A stretch of 64,000 nt of DNA from Epiperipatus broadwayi (Eukaryota > Onychophora > Udeonychophora > Euonychophora > Peripatidae), in NCBI GenBank assembly GCA_028023455.1, contig JAQFVV010012477.1:2250150-2314149 (forward strand), in the 5' to 3' direction. Below, one piece after another: positions 1 through 11,070 of this stretch; positions within the stretch are counted from its first letter, which is position 1; every line of letters begins with the position of its first letter. A program made the position numbers and the translations under genes. Under the pieces are notes generated by a model. The model had not been told where the DNA came from. It was given only the letters and a program-made list of their open reading frames with translations, and did no database searches.

Positions 1-13
1 TATAAAAAAATTA

Positions 14-2865
14 ATTATATTTTAATTATTATTTAAGCTTAAATTATAATTTTAGAATAAGATATGACTAATAAAATGCTGGGAATTTTTTTAAATTACT
101 TATCTACTTGATAATTAAAAAACGCTCATGAAATATGATAATGTGTTTTTGAAATAAGGTCGTAAAATTAATATAAATATTTTATATATATAAATACAAA
201 TTCACTATATATTATTTGAAGCGTCATCTGCATTTGGATTTCATTTTAGGTTTATTTTTTTTGCTAATAGATGGCAGATAAGGTCTCTAAAGTCGCTTTT
301 GTTCAATATCGCGGATCTTATTTTTTAATTACGCATATTCTTTAATGAAAAAAAACATTACGATGTATTTGTAAGCTATATTAATACTTATGTATATCTG
401 TGTATACTATTTAAGTTCTTTGAATAGTTGGTAAATTAATTTCTCACTTTTGGATATTGAATTTTTACTTTGCGTGAGTAATTAAAAAAAAAAAAAAAAT
501 TATTTAATTTACATATGTAAATAAAGAAAAAAAAGAAGATAAAGTACATTATTTTAATTATACATACTTATGTACAGTTTAGTAAAAAATGAATAGAAAT
601 GCCTATTATTATTACAATGATATAAGTAACTTAAAAATAAAATGGTAACTCCATCAAAAATTTAAAGTAAGCAATTTGTTCTTTTATCTAAAGTAACGGA
701 ATTCCGACTTGAATTTTTAAACGTAGGTAGCACGGTTAAACTGTGGCAGTTGATTGTATTTTATTACTATATGGTTTAATCTAGTATTATGCCTTCTTTA
801 ATTTGTTCTTATATATATAATAAAAAGTCAAATGAAACAGAAAACAAATATTTTCTGGTCATAAAACATGAGACTTTGAATATACAATGAGCACGGATAA
901 TATAAATAGAAAAACACTGAGAAATAACAAAATCAAATGATTTCAAGCTCAAATAAATAACAGAATACCAGATGTTAGCGAATTTGTTAAAAGTTTAATG
1001 GTAAATAAAATCAACTCTAAGGTGACAAAATTTAATTAAGTAAAATATAACTACTTTATAATTCAAACTAATTCTAACGTATTTCCAAGTGAACTATCAA
1101 TATTTAACTGTTTATTGCATTAAATTAAGTCAGTTTTTTCAGTTTCTATATAGTATTATGTACCAATATTATATTCTTAAAAAAAAAAAAAGCTTACTTA
1201 TTTTACTAACAAATCAATTATTACATTTTGCACCCGTAAATAATTGAGGAATTGTTATTTTCAATATTTATTATTGAAAATATATATATATGCTTCATGT
1301 TCACAAATTCAAAATCACGAAGAGTTTTAAATTTATAAATTTTAAATAACTTTAATAAATAAAAGTATATCGTATAAAAATATATATATTTAAAAAGTTG
1401 TAAAAAGCTATTTTTTATAAATGTAGTTTAAAAAGTAGGTTTTAGAAAAAGGTGTTTTCTTTTAACAATAATTAAAAGTGGAAATGACATTCTATGAAAA
1501 GTTAATTAAAATGCTTGTAAACAGATCGATAGTTAGTTTGTATTATAAAGTAGTTGTAGTTTATTTAATTAAATCTTGCTACATTAGAACGGACTTTATT
1601 TACCATTAGCCGTTTATAATTCTTTTAAAAAGTTGTAACTTAAAGTCGCTAAAATCTAATATTCTGTCATTTATTTGAGCTTGAAATCATTTGATTTTGT
1701 TATTTCTCAGTGTTTTTCTGTTAATATTATTACTTTTCATTGTATATTCAAAGTCACCTTTTTTTTTTTTAAGTGTCATAGCATTGGCCGGGACGCGAAC
1801 CCGCAACTCGGGCAACTGCCTGCAAATGCAAGGCAGTCGCGCTAACCTCTCGACCACCAATGCAAGACAAGTCACATATTTTACGACCAGAAAATAATTG
1901 TTTTCCATTTCATTTTTTATTAATATATAAGAACAAATTAAAGAAGGCATAACCCTAGATAAAATCCAGAGTAATACAATACTACCAACTGTTACAGGGT
2001 CAACCTTGCTACCTATGTTTAAAAATTCAGGTCGTAATCCAGTTACATTAGACAAAAGAACAAATAGCTTACTTTAAGTTTTTGATGAGTTACCATATTA
2101 TTTTTATTTTTAAGTACTTATGTCATTTGTAGTAATAATAAACGCATTTTTATTTATTTTTTACTAAACTATACATAAGTATGTACAAATAAAATAATAC
2201 ATTTTATCTTCTTTTATTTTGTTTACATATCTAAATTAAATAATTCACTATGTTTTTTTTTTTTTTTACTATTCAAGAAAGTTAAAAAAATAAGTATCCA
2301 GAAGAGTGAAATATTTTTAACAACTATTCAAAGGACTTAAATAGTAAACACATTCATACATAAGTATTAATATAGCTTACAAATACTTTAAAATGTTTTT
2401 TTATTTTTATTTTAAGAATATGCTTAATTAAATAATCAGATCTGTAGAGAATTTAGAGTTCTTATCTGCCATCTATTAGCAAAAAAATAAAGAAATTAAA
2501 TCCAAATGCAGATGACATATAGTGAAATAGTATATATAAAAACAAATATATATTAATTTTACGATTGCTACATTTTTATTTACCATTGTCAAACTCACAA
2601 CTTTGACGCCATCCACCTCAGATAAATACAATAACCATTATTACTAATCATTATCTCTAGAGCTGATATAAACTTTAAACCTCAGTTAAAGATTAATATA
2701 TCTGACTTTTTTAATGGTATGATCTGATTTCAAAAACACATTATCATATTTAATGAATGTTTTAATTATTAAGTGGTTAAGTAAATTTAAAAATTCTCAA
2801 CATTTTATTAGTCATATCTTATTCTAAAATTATAATTTAAATTTAAATAATAATTAAAATATAAT
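14..2865. mobile_element. Large palindromic (foldback-like) repeat element
   Basis: The left arm (about 14-1070) is the reverse complement of the right arm (about 1520-2865), with many substitutions and small indels, around a unique centre of about 450 bp. Anchors are the outer ends near 20-60 and 2815-2860, the block with GCTAATAGATGGCAGATAA near 265 and its complement near 2465, and the block near 645-745 matching 1995-2095. The right arm is longer because it holds a SINE (separate entry). No transposase is visible, so this is either a non-autonomous foldback-type element or an inverted duplication. Its right end cuts the LTR of the neighbouring gypsy element, which suggests it inserted later. 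No convincing target duplication is seen, and the left end lies too near the window edge to be certain of the boundary. Confidence 0.85.
1751..1875 (-). mobile_element. Compact tRNA-derived SINE, copy 1
   Basis: Read on the minus strand it starts TGTCTTGCATTGG, has a pol III A-box-like TGGTCGAGAGG and a B-box-like GGGTTCGCGTCCC, closes with CCAATGCTATGACA and ends in an oligo(A) tail (T-run at 1758-1770 on the plus strand). It is flanked by the 7-bp direct repeat AAGTCAC at 1751-1757 and 1869-1875. The other arm of the enclosing palindrome has a single GAGACTT at 870-876 in the same place, so the empty site is visible. The head looks like a class II (Leu/Ser-like) tRNA, but the anticodon loop is distorted, so it is not a working tRNA gene. 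Confidence 0.88.
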
Positions 2866-2945
2866 GAATGCATTATCTTTATGTATACTCATTGGTTAGT
2901 GACAATGATCGCTCAATCTGATCTCAATATAAAAAGAATCTGGAC
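2866..2945 (-). repeat. Truncated 3' LTR of the gypsy element
   Basis: On the minus strand this stretch aligns with the start of the LTR seen at 7586-7640 (shared CTAACCAATG then GTATACATAAAGATAAT) and with the solo LTR at 22387 (GATCAGATTGAGC here, GATCGGTTTGAGC there). Only the first ~80 bp remain; beyond 2866 the palindromic element begins. The exact LTR edge is inferred. Confidence 0.6.
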
Positions 2946-4040
2946 TAGTCCATTATTTGAAGGCAAGGTGAGATATAACATTCTTTGCTCCTGGGTAAAA
3001 TTAGCCCTGGAGAATGTAGTCATGCAGGTGTGATGGAAAACATATTCTTTGCTTTGTTGCTTCTTCTGGCTTGGTAATGTTCTCAGTAGGTCCGCTGCTG
3101 TCATCCTTTGGACTTTTTGGAACTGAAGTTCATTACAGCTGGCTGATGTTGTATGATTTAATCTAATTTGTTTTCTGTGGTGATGATGATGTGTCTGTCA
3201 GCCGTTTCAACCACTACTGTTTGAAGCCCTTTAGGTTCAATAACCACTGCTGGAATCCCTTGGTGGTTCCATTATACATTCGACATACAATGTAGGTACA
3301 TATTTCCACCTTAGTATTGGAATTTTTTCTTTCATTAATAAAATTAGTCATGAGATCTGATAGGTTGATTCTCAGTTCCCTATTAAATAGTAGTTCTGCT
3401 GATGTTTTTTCAGTTACTGTGCTTAGTGGGGAGTGCTGAACTAACAACATTCTGGCAATATAGGTGTTCCAACTGTATCCATCTTTGTTAGTATTCCCTT
3501 GTCCCTTGAACTAGTTTCTTAGTCTGAATATTGCTATCAGGGTGGAAAGATGAGCTGAACTCTAGTTTCAGGCTATTATTGGCACAAAAATTTTTGAATG
3601 CTGTTGATGTAAAAGTTATGCCATTATCTGACTCTATAGTTTTAGGTAGGCCATGTGTAGCAAAAAGCTTCCTAAGGGTTTCAATAGTAGCTTTGGTGTG
3701 TGAAACTTCCACTACTTCCAGCTACTAAGAGTAAAAATCAACTACTATTAGTAATAGATTGCCCCTCCATCGGCTTGATTGGTCTACGTAAATTCTGGTT
3801 CAGACACTTTCAGGTTTAGGCTACTGAACTGTTTTTTGCTGATAAGATTTGTTTATCTTGCAATTCCAGCAGTAGTGGACCTTAGAATCATCAGAGTCCA
3901 AACATCACCACTTATATGATATTGCTAGGATCTTCACTCTGACAATCTCTGGATGCTTATTGTGTAACAGTTTGATTACCTGAGATTGTCCAGCTAGAAG
4001 AATCACTATTCTTGATTTCATATAATCAGCCATATTCAAT
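2913..4040 (-). pseudogene. Degenerate Ty3/gypsy integrase region
   Basis: Minus-strand fragments match the integrase of Ty3/gypsy retrotransposons in order. An HHCC-type zinc-binding region lies about 3840-4010 (LHNKHPEIV, then a C-W-N-C remnant). The catalytic core follows at 3488-3712, where FATHGLP, ESDNG, FTS and SSFHPDSN are readable. The C-terminal part at 3214-3450 has TSAELLFNRELR, as in the region after the DDE core. Stops and frameshifts separate the pieces, so no complete protein is encoded. The integrase would insert element cDNA into the host chromosome. It lies downstream of RT and RNase H on the same strand, the order typical of gypsy pol. Confidence 0.88.
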
Positions 4041-4239
4041 TAAGAGTTCTAACATTCAAGTTCAGTAATCTAGATGCAACTCATTTTTTGTTTGTTTGGC
4101 CAAACCTGTTGAATTCATTTTTGGAAACTTTGGAAGTTATGGTCATTGGTGGTTCATTCAGATACTGACTTACTGTCACGTTGTGTATTTAATTCTAAGT
4201 CTATTATGTTAATTGAATGACTTTTTGTTTTTATATTGT

Positions 4240-5460
4240 CTAAAGCCTCTGCAGGCAACAAGCTTAAAGTATCTACATGTGGAATATATTTCACCACAAT
4301 GAATTCCAATGTAAAATTATATCCTGATTAAAAATTGAACCACCTTGGCATTTGTGGTGAGGCATGTTGAGGGATTCCCTTTATCAGAAGTAAAGATATG
4401 AATGATCTACCATAAAGATAGTCATAAAACATTTTGATGTCATTAATCAAACTAAAGCCTCTGTCAATCTTAGTATAGTTTTTTTCAGCATTTGAATGAT
4501 ACTTTGGAATATCCCATCATCATTCCTATGAGACAACATATCACCTATTTCCACTGATGATGCATCACAAGTTAGTACCAGAACTCTTTAAGAGTCAAAA
4601 TGTGCCAATAATATTGAGTCTGATATTAGGTTTTTTCATTATTGAAGGCTCTACCTTGCTTACTGTCCCACTTTCAGACTGCATTTTTGTCCAATATTTT
4701 GCATAGACATTCAACCACCTCAGTCTTATGATATAAAAAATTTTAATAATTTATGAGGCTCAAAAATGATTATAATTCTTTTTTATTCCTTGACATTTTT
4801 GCTTCTTTAATTGATATTATTTCTTAGAATAGGATGAATGCCACCTGAATCTATCCTAAATACCAGAAAATCAAGTCCTTTAGCTTCAAATATACATTTG
4901 TCCAAATTTTGGCTTTGAAGTTGTGTAAGAGACTTTTAGCGATACTTCAGAATTATTCCCCTGTTTGTGCCACTAATAAAAAATTATAAGTTAGTGCACC
5001 TGATATTCCAGCAACCAGTTAGTCCACAATTCTCTAGAATATTGCTGGGCTGACAAATATGCCAAAAAGGCGACTGGTTCATTTTGAATAAATCTTTATG
5101 CATGATTATTGATATTCTTGCAGTCTGATCATCAATTGGTAGCTGCAAGTATGCAAGTTATAAATCAAATTTTGTGAAAAATCTGCAACCTGATAGGGTG
5201 GATAGGTCCACTTAACTGATGGTGCTGGATAGTTATCAGATTCCAGTCTTTGTTAATTGTGCATTGATAATCCACACAAATCTGCACATCACAATTTTCT
5301 TTGATGATTGGAACAACTGGAGTGGCTCATTCTAAGTACATTATGGGATCAATATCCCTTGCTGCTACCACATTTCAAGGTCAGCTTCTACTTTAACTAT
5401 TAAGGTCAGTAGAAATCGTTTGCAATAACAATTGATTGGTTTTACCTCTTTATTCATTGG
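4240..5460 (-). pseudogene. Degenerate gypsy reverse transcriptase and RNase H
   Basis: Reading the minus strand from 5460 down, an RT N-terminal part is recognisable (ATPVVPIIKEN, then VDY), followed by NTHKGLFKMN.SPFGI near 5050-5110 and RIDSGGIHPILR near 4830, which correspond to the palm/thumb and the stretch before RNase H in the K02A2.6-like gypsy group. RNase H remnants (CDASSVEIGDMLSHR) lie near 4540-4580. The YLDD-type active-site region is damaged. Frames shift repeatedly and in-frame stops are common, so the element is dead. Confidence 0.85.
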
Positions 5461-5499
5461 TAAATGGGCTGAGTGTCTTAAGTACAAAACCAGAGTTTT

Positions 5500-6620
5500 A
5501 TCACATACTTCAGTGTAATGACTTGTTGATTTAATTATAGTTGTGAACTGGCTCATTTTTGTCACTGCAAAATCTATTGCTATATTCACCTGATGCTACA
5601 ATTGATGGCATATCTTATTCAGCATCATAACTTTGACTCTTGTCTGTGCCAAGAATTGTTATTTGATTGCCCTGGTAATCAGTTATTTACTTGCTACCAG
5701 AATACAGCTGAAATTTATTATTCTTAAACCAGATCTTGTTTGACACTATGGACACTGTAGATCCTGTGTCCAATTCCATTGTGACTAGGGTATCATTAAT
5801 AATAATTGTGTCTTTGAAAATAGAGACACTATTTTTCACCTTGTTTATGCAAGCAATTTGTTTTTATTATTTTAAATTGCCTATTTTGCTTTTTGAAATG
5901 GATTCATCTATTCTGTCATTATCTACTTGTTTTTTTTTTTTAAAAACAAAGAGTTCATCTGTGATTGACATCCTTCCAATATGTATACACAGTATAGCAG
6001 TGGGGTGTTCTGGGTGTCTGTGAATCAGTGTTTTTCACTCATTGTTGTTGATTTATTTGAGCTGTGAGTTGAGTGCTTGACTGTCCTAGTGTTCTGATCA
6101 ATACTTTGATTGTTATAATTTATTTTTTCAATAGGTTTGCTTGAAACAAAGCCGATTCAAAGTTTATGTCAGGATCCATTTAGTAGCTTGACACTAAGAT
6201 TATGATATTTTATTCCGCAGGTAAAACGATTCGAAGAGCTTCATTAAGGAAGTCTTCATTATTGAATTTTATGCCAATAAACAATTACTAGCAGTAAAAT
6301 CTCCAGATTTTCTCTTTCTTTCTTAAACATAAAGTTTGAAATAACATCTTTGGATTATCATTAGGAATTTAGGAGTAAACAGTTGGTTAATAGAGATAAT
6401 GCCTTGCCAAAATTTAAATCAGCTGGTATCTCTGATGTTATATGTTATTTAAGAACTTCATGTATCTGGGATCCAATTATTGACATAAATGTGGTGAATT
6501 TGAACTCAGACCTTTAGATTTGTTTAGCCTATAAATAAAAGATTATTATAGCATAGCCAATTCTCTGAGTAGGACAGATTGAATGCTTCAATTGAACCAA
6601 TATTAGTCATTCTGTTATTT
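5500..6620 (-). pseudogene. Degenerate gypsy protease and gag remnant
   Basis: On the minus strand near 5735-5760 an aspartic protease start is legible (LDTGSTVSIVSN). Upstream of it (5940-6020) is a damaged zinc-knuckle-like area, and about 6120-6180 reads like the end of a gag domain (DPDINFESALFQANLL). Everything is broken by stops and frameshifts. Together with the RT and integrase entries this completes the gag-PR-RT-RH-IN order. Assignment of the gag part is by position and weak similarity. Confidence 0.65.
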
Positions 6621-7079
6621 TTCTCCTCTTTTTGTCATGAAAGAAAAAAAAAATATTTTAATTTATGTAAGTCATCACCTGAAATAATATTTTAATGTTT
6701 ATATATGAGCTTCTCTTTGTGTAACATTCAATTTTTACTAAAGACAAAATCTATCAATCCAATAGGGGGTTCTATCTTTAGTCTAAGAATAACTACTATT
6801 GATTGATTTTACAAAATTTTATTGACATGCCAATAATGTTTGTAGTCATTTTTTTCTGATTCGCACTGGCAAGATTTTGTTGCTTAATCTTTTTTTTTTC
6901 ACCCATGGGACAAAAAAAATATTGTCAAACTATTCCAAATTTGTTATGTTTGGTCTGGATTATTCATGTAAACACAAATGAGTATACATACATTTTAATA
7001 GTATATTTATTAATAATATGTAGATACAAACATACTTTCATTTTTCGAACATTATTACAATATTTACAGATTTAAGTAA

Positions 7080-7640
7080 TGATGTCTATACTCCACCTGC
7101 TACTGTCTAGCAGGATATAGATACTAGCTCTTATGTGAACTGTTGATGAAGAGATGGTATGAGCCCTTATAGATTTCTTTACCTACTTCCAGATATATAT
7201 AAGAACCTGCCTTGTAAAGTACATACCACAACTCTTCCAAATGCATTTTCAGCTTGCCTTGAGTTGGCTTTTGGTTCTAGAAGCTTACAGTTCTAAACAT
7301 GGATTTACTTCACCACAATAATCATTAGCTTAAATAGATATAATCTGAAGAATGATCACTACCATTCAGATTAGCAGGAATTTGCTTTGACCATATGTAG
7401 AGAACTAGGTTATGGTTATCTTGGTTTACCAGTTGTTTTCTGGAGAATGCATACTTTCAATTTGGACAGTTGCTCTCTGACCCTACTTTCTAAAAGGCTG
7501 ACTATTTATTGCCAGATCCCCAACCTTCATGGAAATATTCGGATTCAATTAAAATCATTGCTTTTTGATCTGTTCTTATTAATGGCTATGTATTATCTTT
7601 ATGTATACACATTGGTTAGAAACAATGCAGAGTTAGACAA
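7080..7640 (-). repeat. 5' LTR of the gypsy element
   Basis: On the minus strand this region aligns over several hundred bases with the solo LTR at 22387-22790. Shared blocks are ACATAGCC, TCCGAAT, TCTGGCAATAAATAGTCA, GAGAGCAACTGTC (GAGAACTACTGTC in the solo LTR) and AAATCTATAA. Its outer end also matches the truncated LTR at 2866-2945 in the same orientation. Ends are approximate. The region 6621-7079 between it and gag would be the element's leader; nothing further is recognisable there. Confidence 0.7.
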
Positions 7641-7832
7641 CTATTTATTAGTCTGCTTTCATAACAGGTTATATTTGCCTGATTAATGAGGTTTATTTAA
7701 ACTTCTTTGCATTATTAATCTCACACTTCTTGGTCAAGTTGTTAATTGCAGGATCTATAAATACATATAAAACCATAAATAAAGTTGGTGCCATGGAGAT
7801 TGCCTTGACTACAGGTTGATAGCTGAAGATAA

Positions 7833-8036
7833 TTAAAGAAATGTGTATATTTATTTTATTTTAATGTATATATTTAATTAAGTGGCTAAGTGCTTTCAAG
7901 GGTCAGAGCCCTCACATTCATAGCCATTTTGTCTATTTACAAAATGACTATGAATATGAAGGCTCTGACTCTTGAAAGCACTTAATTAAATATATATATT
8001 AAATTAAAATAAATATATATATATACATTTCTTTAT
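7833..8036. repeat. Hairpin (MITE-like) repeat, ~200 bp
   Basis: Two arms of about 95 bp (7833-7935 and 7940-8036) are near-perfect inverted copies, for example ATTCATAGCCATTTTGT against ACAAAATGACTATGAAT, with almost no loop. The outer parts are A+T-rich (ATATATATTTAATTAAGTG). It has no ORF. It resembles a small palindromic transposon or a recombination-generated palindrome; I see no clear target duplication. The stretch 7641-7832 holds nothing recognisable. Confidence 0.75.
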
Positions 8037-8244
8037 TTGTTTTGAGCTTTGTGTGCTTGCACATGTTAGTGCATTTTGCACTTTAGAACAATTAGCCACA
8101 AAGTTTAAACTGTTTTCTCATTTTATAAATCTATTAAAGCTTTGAGTAATTGGTTTATTGTATTTATATTTTTAATTTTAATATTGTGTGACATTGTTAT
8201 CAGGAGTTTTTAATAAAATGTGAGTTTAACCATATAAATTATGA

Positions 8245-8384
8245 ATGATTTAAACTTTTTTTTTTTATATGTCATAGCATCGGGTGGGAGGAGAACCCAC
8301 AACCACCTGAAACCAACTACTTGCTTGCAAGGTGGCTGTGATGACCTCTCGGCTAACAATGCTTGACATGATTTAAACTTTTTT
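8245..8384 (-). mobile_element. Compact tRNA-derived SINE, copy 2
   Basis: The minus strand reads TGTCAAGCATTG, an A-box-like TAGCCGAGAGG, CTTGCAAG at the anticodon position, a B-box-like GGGTTCTCCTCCC, then CCCGATGCTATGACA and an oligo(A) tail. It is flanked by a perfect 17-bp target duplication, ATGATTTAAACTTTTTT, at 8245-8261 and 8368-8384. It belongs to the same family as the copies at 1751 and 12708. Confidence 0.9.
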
Positions 8385-9072
8385 CTACCACATTTAATCT
8401 AAAAATGTTATGTGTTTCCTAAGATGCATTTCTAACAGAACACATACTCTTCAGTTGGCTATAGTCATGTTAAATAAAAATAGGTATATGAATCTTTAAG
8501 TTTAAAGTTTGATCTAAAAATGACAATATCTAACCTAATGTCTGATAAGTAACTATTATTAATATATTCACTTATATGATGAATAAAGTCAAATGTATTT
8601 AATTAAAGAAGAAAATTGTCTCTTGTAAATTAAATTGCAATAATTTAATATATTTATATACTAATAACTTTGATCTTCAGATTTTGAAATAATTAAAATG
8701 ACTTTTTTTTGTGAATAATGAACTAAATCAATTTTTAAGTACATTACATATTTAAACAAAGATTTGATTTTCTGCTATACTATATTATTTGATTAACTTT
8801 TGAGTAATGGATTGATATATGTCTCTAATTTTGCAAATCTAAAACATTATTTCTTTGAATGTGTTCAATTCTATCACCAATTTTATATATTTACTTTTTT
8901 TTACTTGTAACCACCTTCAAAACTAATGCATATTTGATTTTGAAAAAAAAACAAAAAACATTTAAGCAAAAATATAACTAAAATAAATATGACAAAATAA
9001 AAATATAGAATTAGAACATTTAATACAAATGATAGTAGACAGGAAAACCAGTAACCATTGTATAAATATTTA
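8385..9072. other. A+T-rich DNA, nothing recognised
   Basis: No ORF of note, no repeat seen elsewhere in the window, and no RNA-like structure was found here. Confidence 0.6.
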
Positions 9073-9313
9073 CATGATCATTAAAAACCAGTCAACACTT
9101 AGACATTTCAAATATCAATAACAATCAACAATTTCCAAACTGTTGCCCAAGTAACCTCCTTTTAACAATTATATATATATATATTGGACGATTAATGAAG
9201 GTGGGATTCTACATTTTTTGTTAAAAAGAGGTTGTCTTGACAACAGTTTAAAATTGTTGATTTTTGTTGATATTGGTATTGTCTAAGTGTTGACTGACTT
9301 TTAATGATATATA
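9073..9313. repeat. Hairpin repeat, ~240 bp
   Basis: The arm 9073-9167 (with AGTCAACACTTAGAC and CAATCAACAATTT) is the inverted copy of 9218-9313 (AAATTGTTGATTTTTG, GTCTAAGTGTTGACTG). The ~50-bp centre contains an AT microsatellite and the unique GGACGATTAATGAAGG. The arms have diverged by several substitutions. No coding capacity; a MITE-like element is the simplest reading. Confidence 0.7.
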
Positions 9314-9344
9314 TCAATTGAATGATAGTTAATATAAATAAAAC

Positions 9345-9413
9345 AAAGTAGATAGATAGGCAGGCAGACAGATAGACAGATGGATGGATAGGTAGACAGA
9401 TGGACAGACAGAC

Positions 9414-9476
<63 letters not shown>

Positions 9477-9540
9477 GAGACAGATAGATAGATAGACAGG
9501 CAGGCAAGGAGGCAGGTAGGTAAATGGGTAGGTAGAATGC
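9345..9540 (+). repeat. (GATA)n microsatellite with GACA/GGCA interruptions
   Basis: A pure GATA core runs from about 9415 to 9475, flanked on both sides by GACA, GGCA and GGTA variants that decay outward. The apparent overlapping minus-strand ORFs of Tyr-Leu-Ser-Ile repeats are translations of this repeat and not genes. Confidence 0.97.
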
Positions 9541-10998
9541 CAGAAAAAATGCAATGGCAGACAGACAGTGGGTCATAATGATTGACTATGACCTAGTTAT
9601 AATAAATCCTGTTGACCTGAATATATCATATTTGCTATGCACAAATCCAGTTTTTATACATAAGTAAATAAATTTGTAATTCCATTCAATTTCTTTAGGG
9701 ATTTTTTTTATTTATGGAAACGCATGAATAAATAAAAATCCATACCAATTTTTTTTTACAAAAGGCACTTTTATAGATCAGTTTAATCATAACTCATCCA
9801 TAAAATAGGAGTACATTAAAAATAACTTTAATGGTATTTGCTAAGCAGATAATGTTATTTAAGTACCAGAGCTGATAAGTGATAGATTGAACTCCATACA
9901 CTGAAATGCTCACTCTCTCAAGTTTTTTCTGCTTAAACACTTAACTATTTTCTGTAAGTGATAAAAGTAGATAACATATAAAAAAATAATGATCAATAAG
10001 ATGTAAAATATATATTAATGCAAAGCTAGAAAAAGATAGGCTATTAAGGAAAACAGTATAAATATTTGTTATTTGTGTCATACAGCTGTGTTCCAATGGT
10101 GAACTTAAATTTTAATCCAGAAGCTTTGCCTTTTGATTATCTCATTCCTAGAAGATAAAAACTGAAAATTTAATTAACTTAATAACAAATTATACACATA
10201 AGCTATATCAAATAATACTTGCAATTCATCACCAAATTTGTTATTAAGAATGAGACAGTGTAAAAATAAAAAAAGTAATGTAAAAAATATTTCAAATTAA
10301 TCAACTAAAAAAGTCAATATTTGAAATTCATTAAAACTGTGAAAAAAAAAGAAGAAAGAATTAATGATGATATATTAAAATATATGTGAATTGAAAGGAG
10401 AAAAAAATATCAAAAATCTAACAGCATATTTGAATTGGAAATAAAATTGTTTTATTAATATGAAGAAACATTGACACTATTACTAAAAAATTATATAACA
10501 TCTTGAAGTATCTAGAAAAGTTCTATAAATATATATATAGAAAGTACAAAAATAATCTTTACATCTACATTTTTAAAATACTAACTAATTCAAATGTAAA
10601 AATGATACAAGCAGTTTTACTCTATGATGAATGGAAAAGCTCCATAAATATAGAAATTATTGTCAGAATTTTAAAATAAGGTTATAAAAAATAAATATTT
10701 GACTGGGTATTCTATATATATGATTTTAAATAATAAATGTAACAGATGATTGGAATAAATACATGTTATCAGAACTTAAACATAAATGTGATGCATGAAT
10801 ATTTAACAGAAAAAACAATATAATTATTACAAACCAAAATGTAACATATGATAGGATACATTAAGAATTTTTGAGGGGGAAAAATGAAACTATAAATAAC
10901 AAACAGATAAGATCAACCTAATTAAACATTTGAGACCTTTACATAGAATTGAACAAATTATGAGTCTAGAAAAGATGACATTGGATAAGAAAAAAAAT
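9541..10998. other. A+T-rich DNA, nothing recognised
   Basis: No coding-like stretch or repeat family of the window was recognised on either strand. Confidence 0.55.
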
Positions 10999-11070
10999 GG
11001 TTTATTATAGGGCAAGAGACATAAAATATATAGCGGTTTATTATAGGGCAAGAGACATAAAATATATAGC
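10999..11070. repeat. Perfect 36-bp tandem duplication
   Basis: Two identical 36-bp units (10999-11034 and 11035-11070) starting GGTTTATTATAGGGCAAG lie head to tail. Perfect identity suggests a recent slippage or duplication event. Confidence 0.95.

Noticed and set aside
1691-2055. ORFs on both strands around 1.7-2.0 kb
   Set aside because: They run across the SINE and the palindrome arm and have no family signal.
5736-6023. 95-codon plus-strand ORF
   Set aside because: It lies antisense to the gypsy protease/gag region, whose minus-strand motifs explain the sequence.
9192-9576. Overlapping 120- and 91-codon minus-strand ORFs
   Set aside because: They are translations of the GATA microsatellite.
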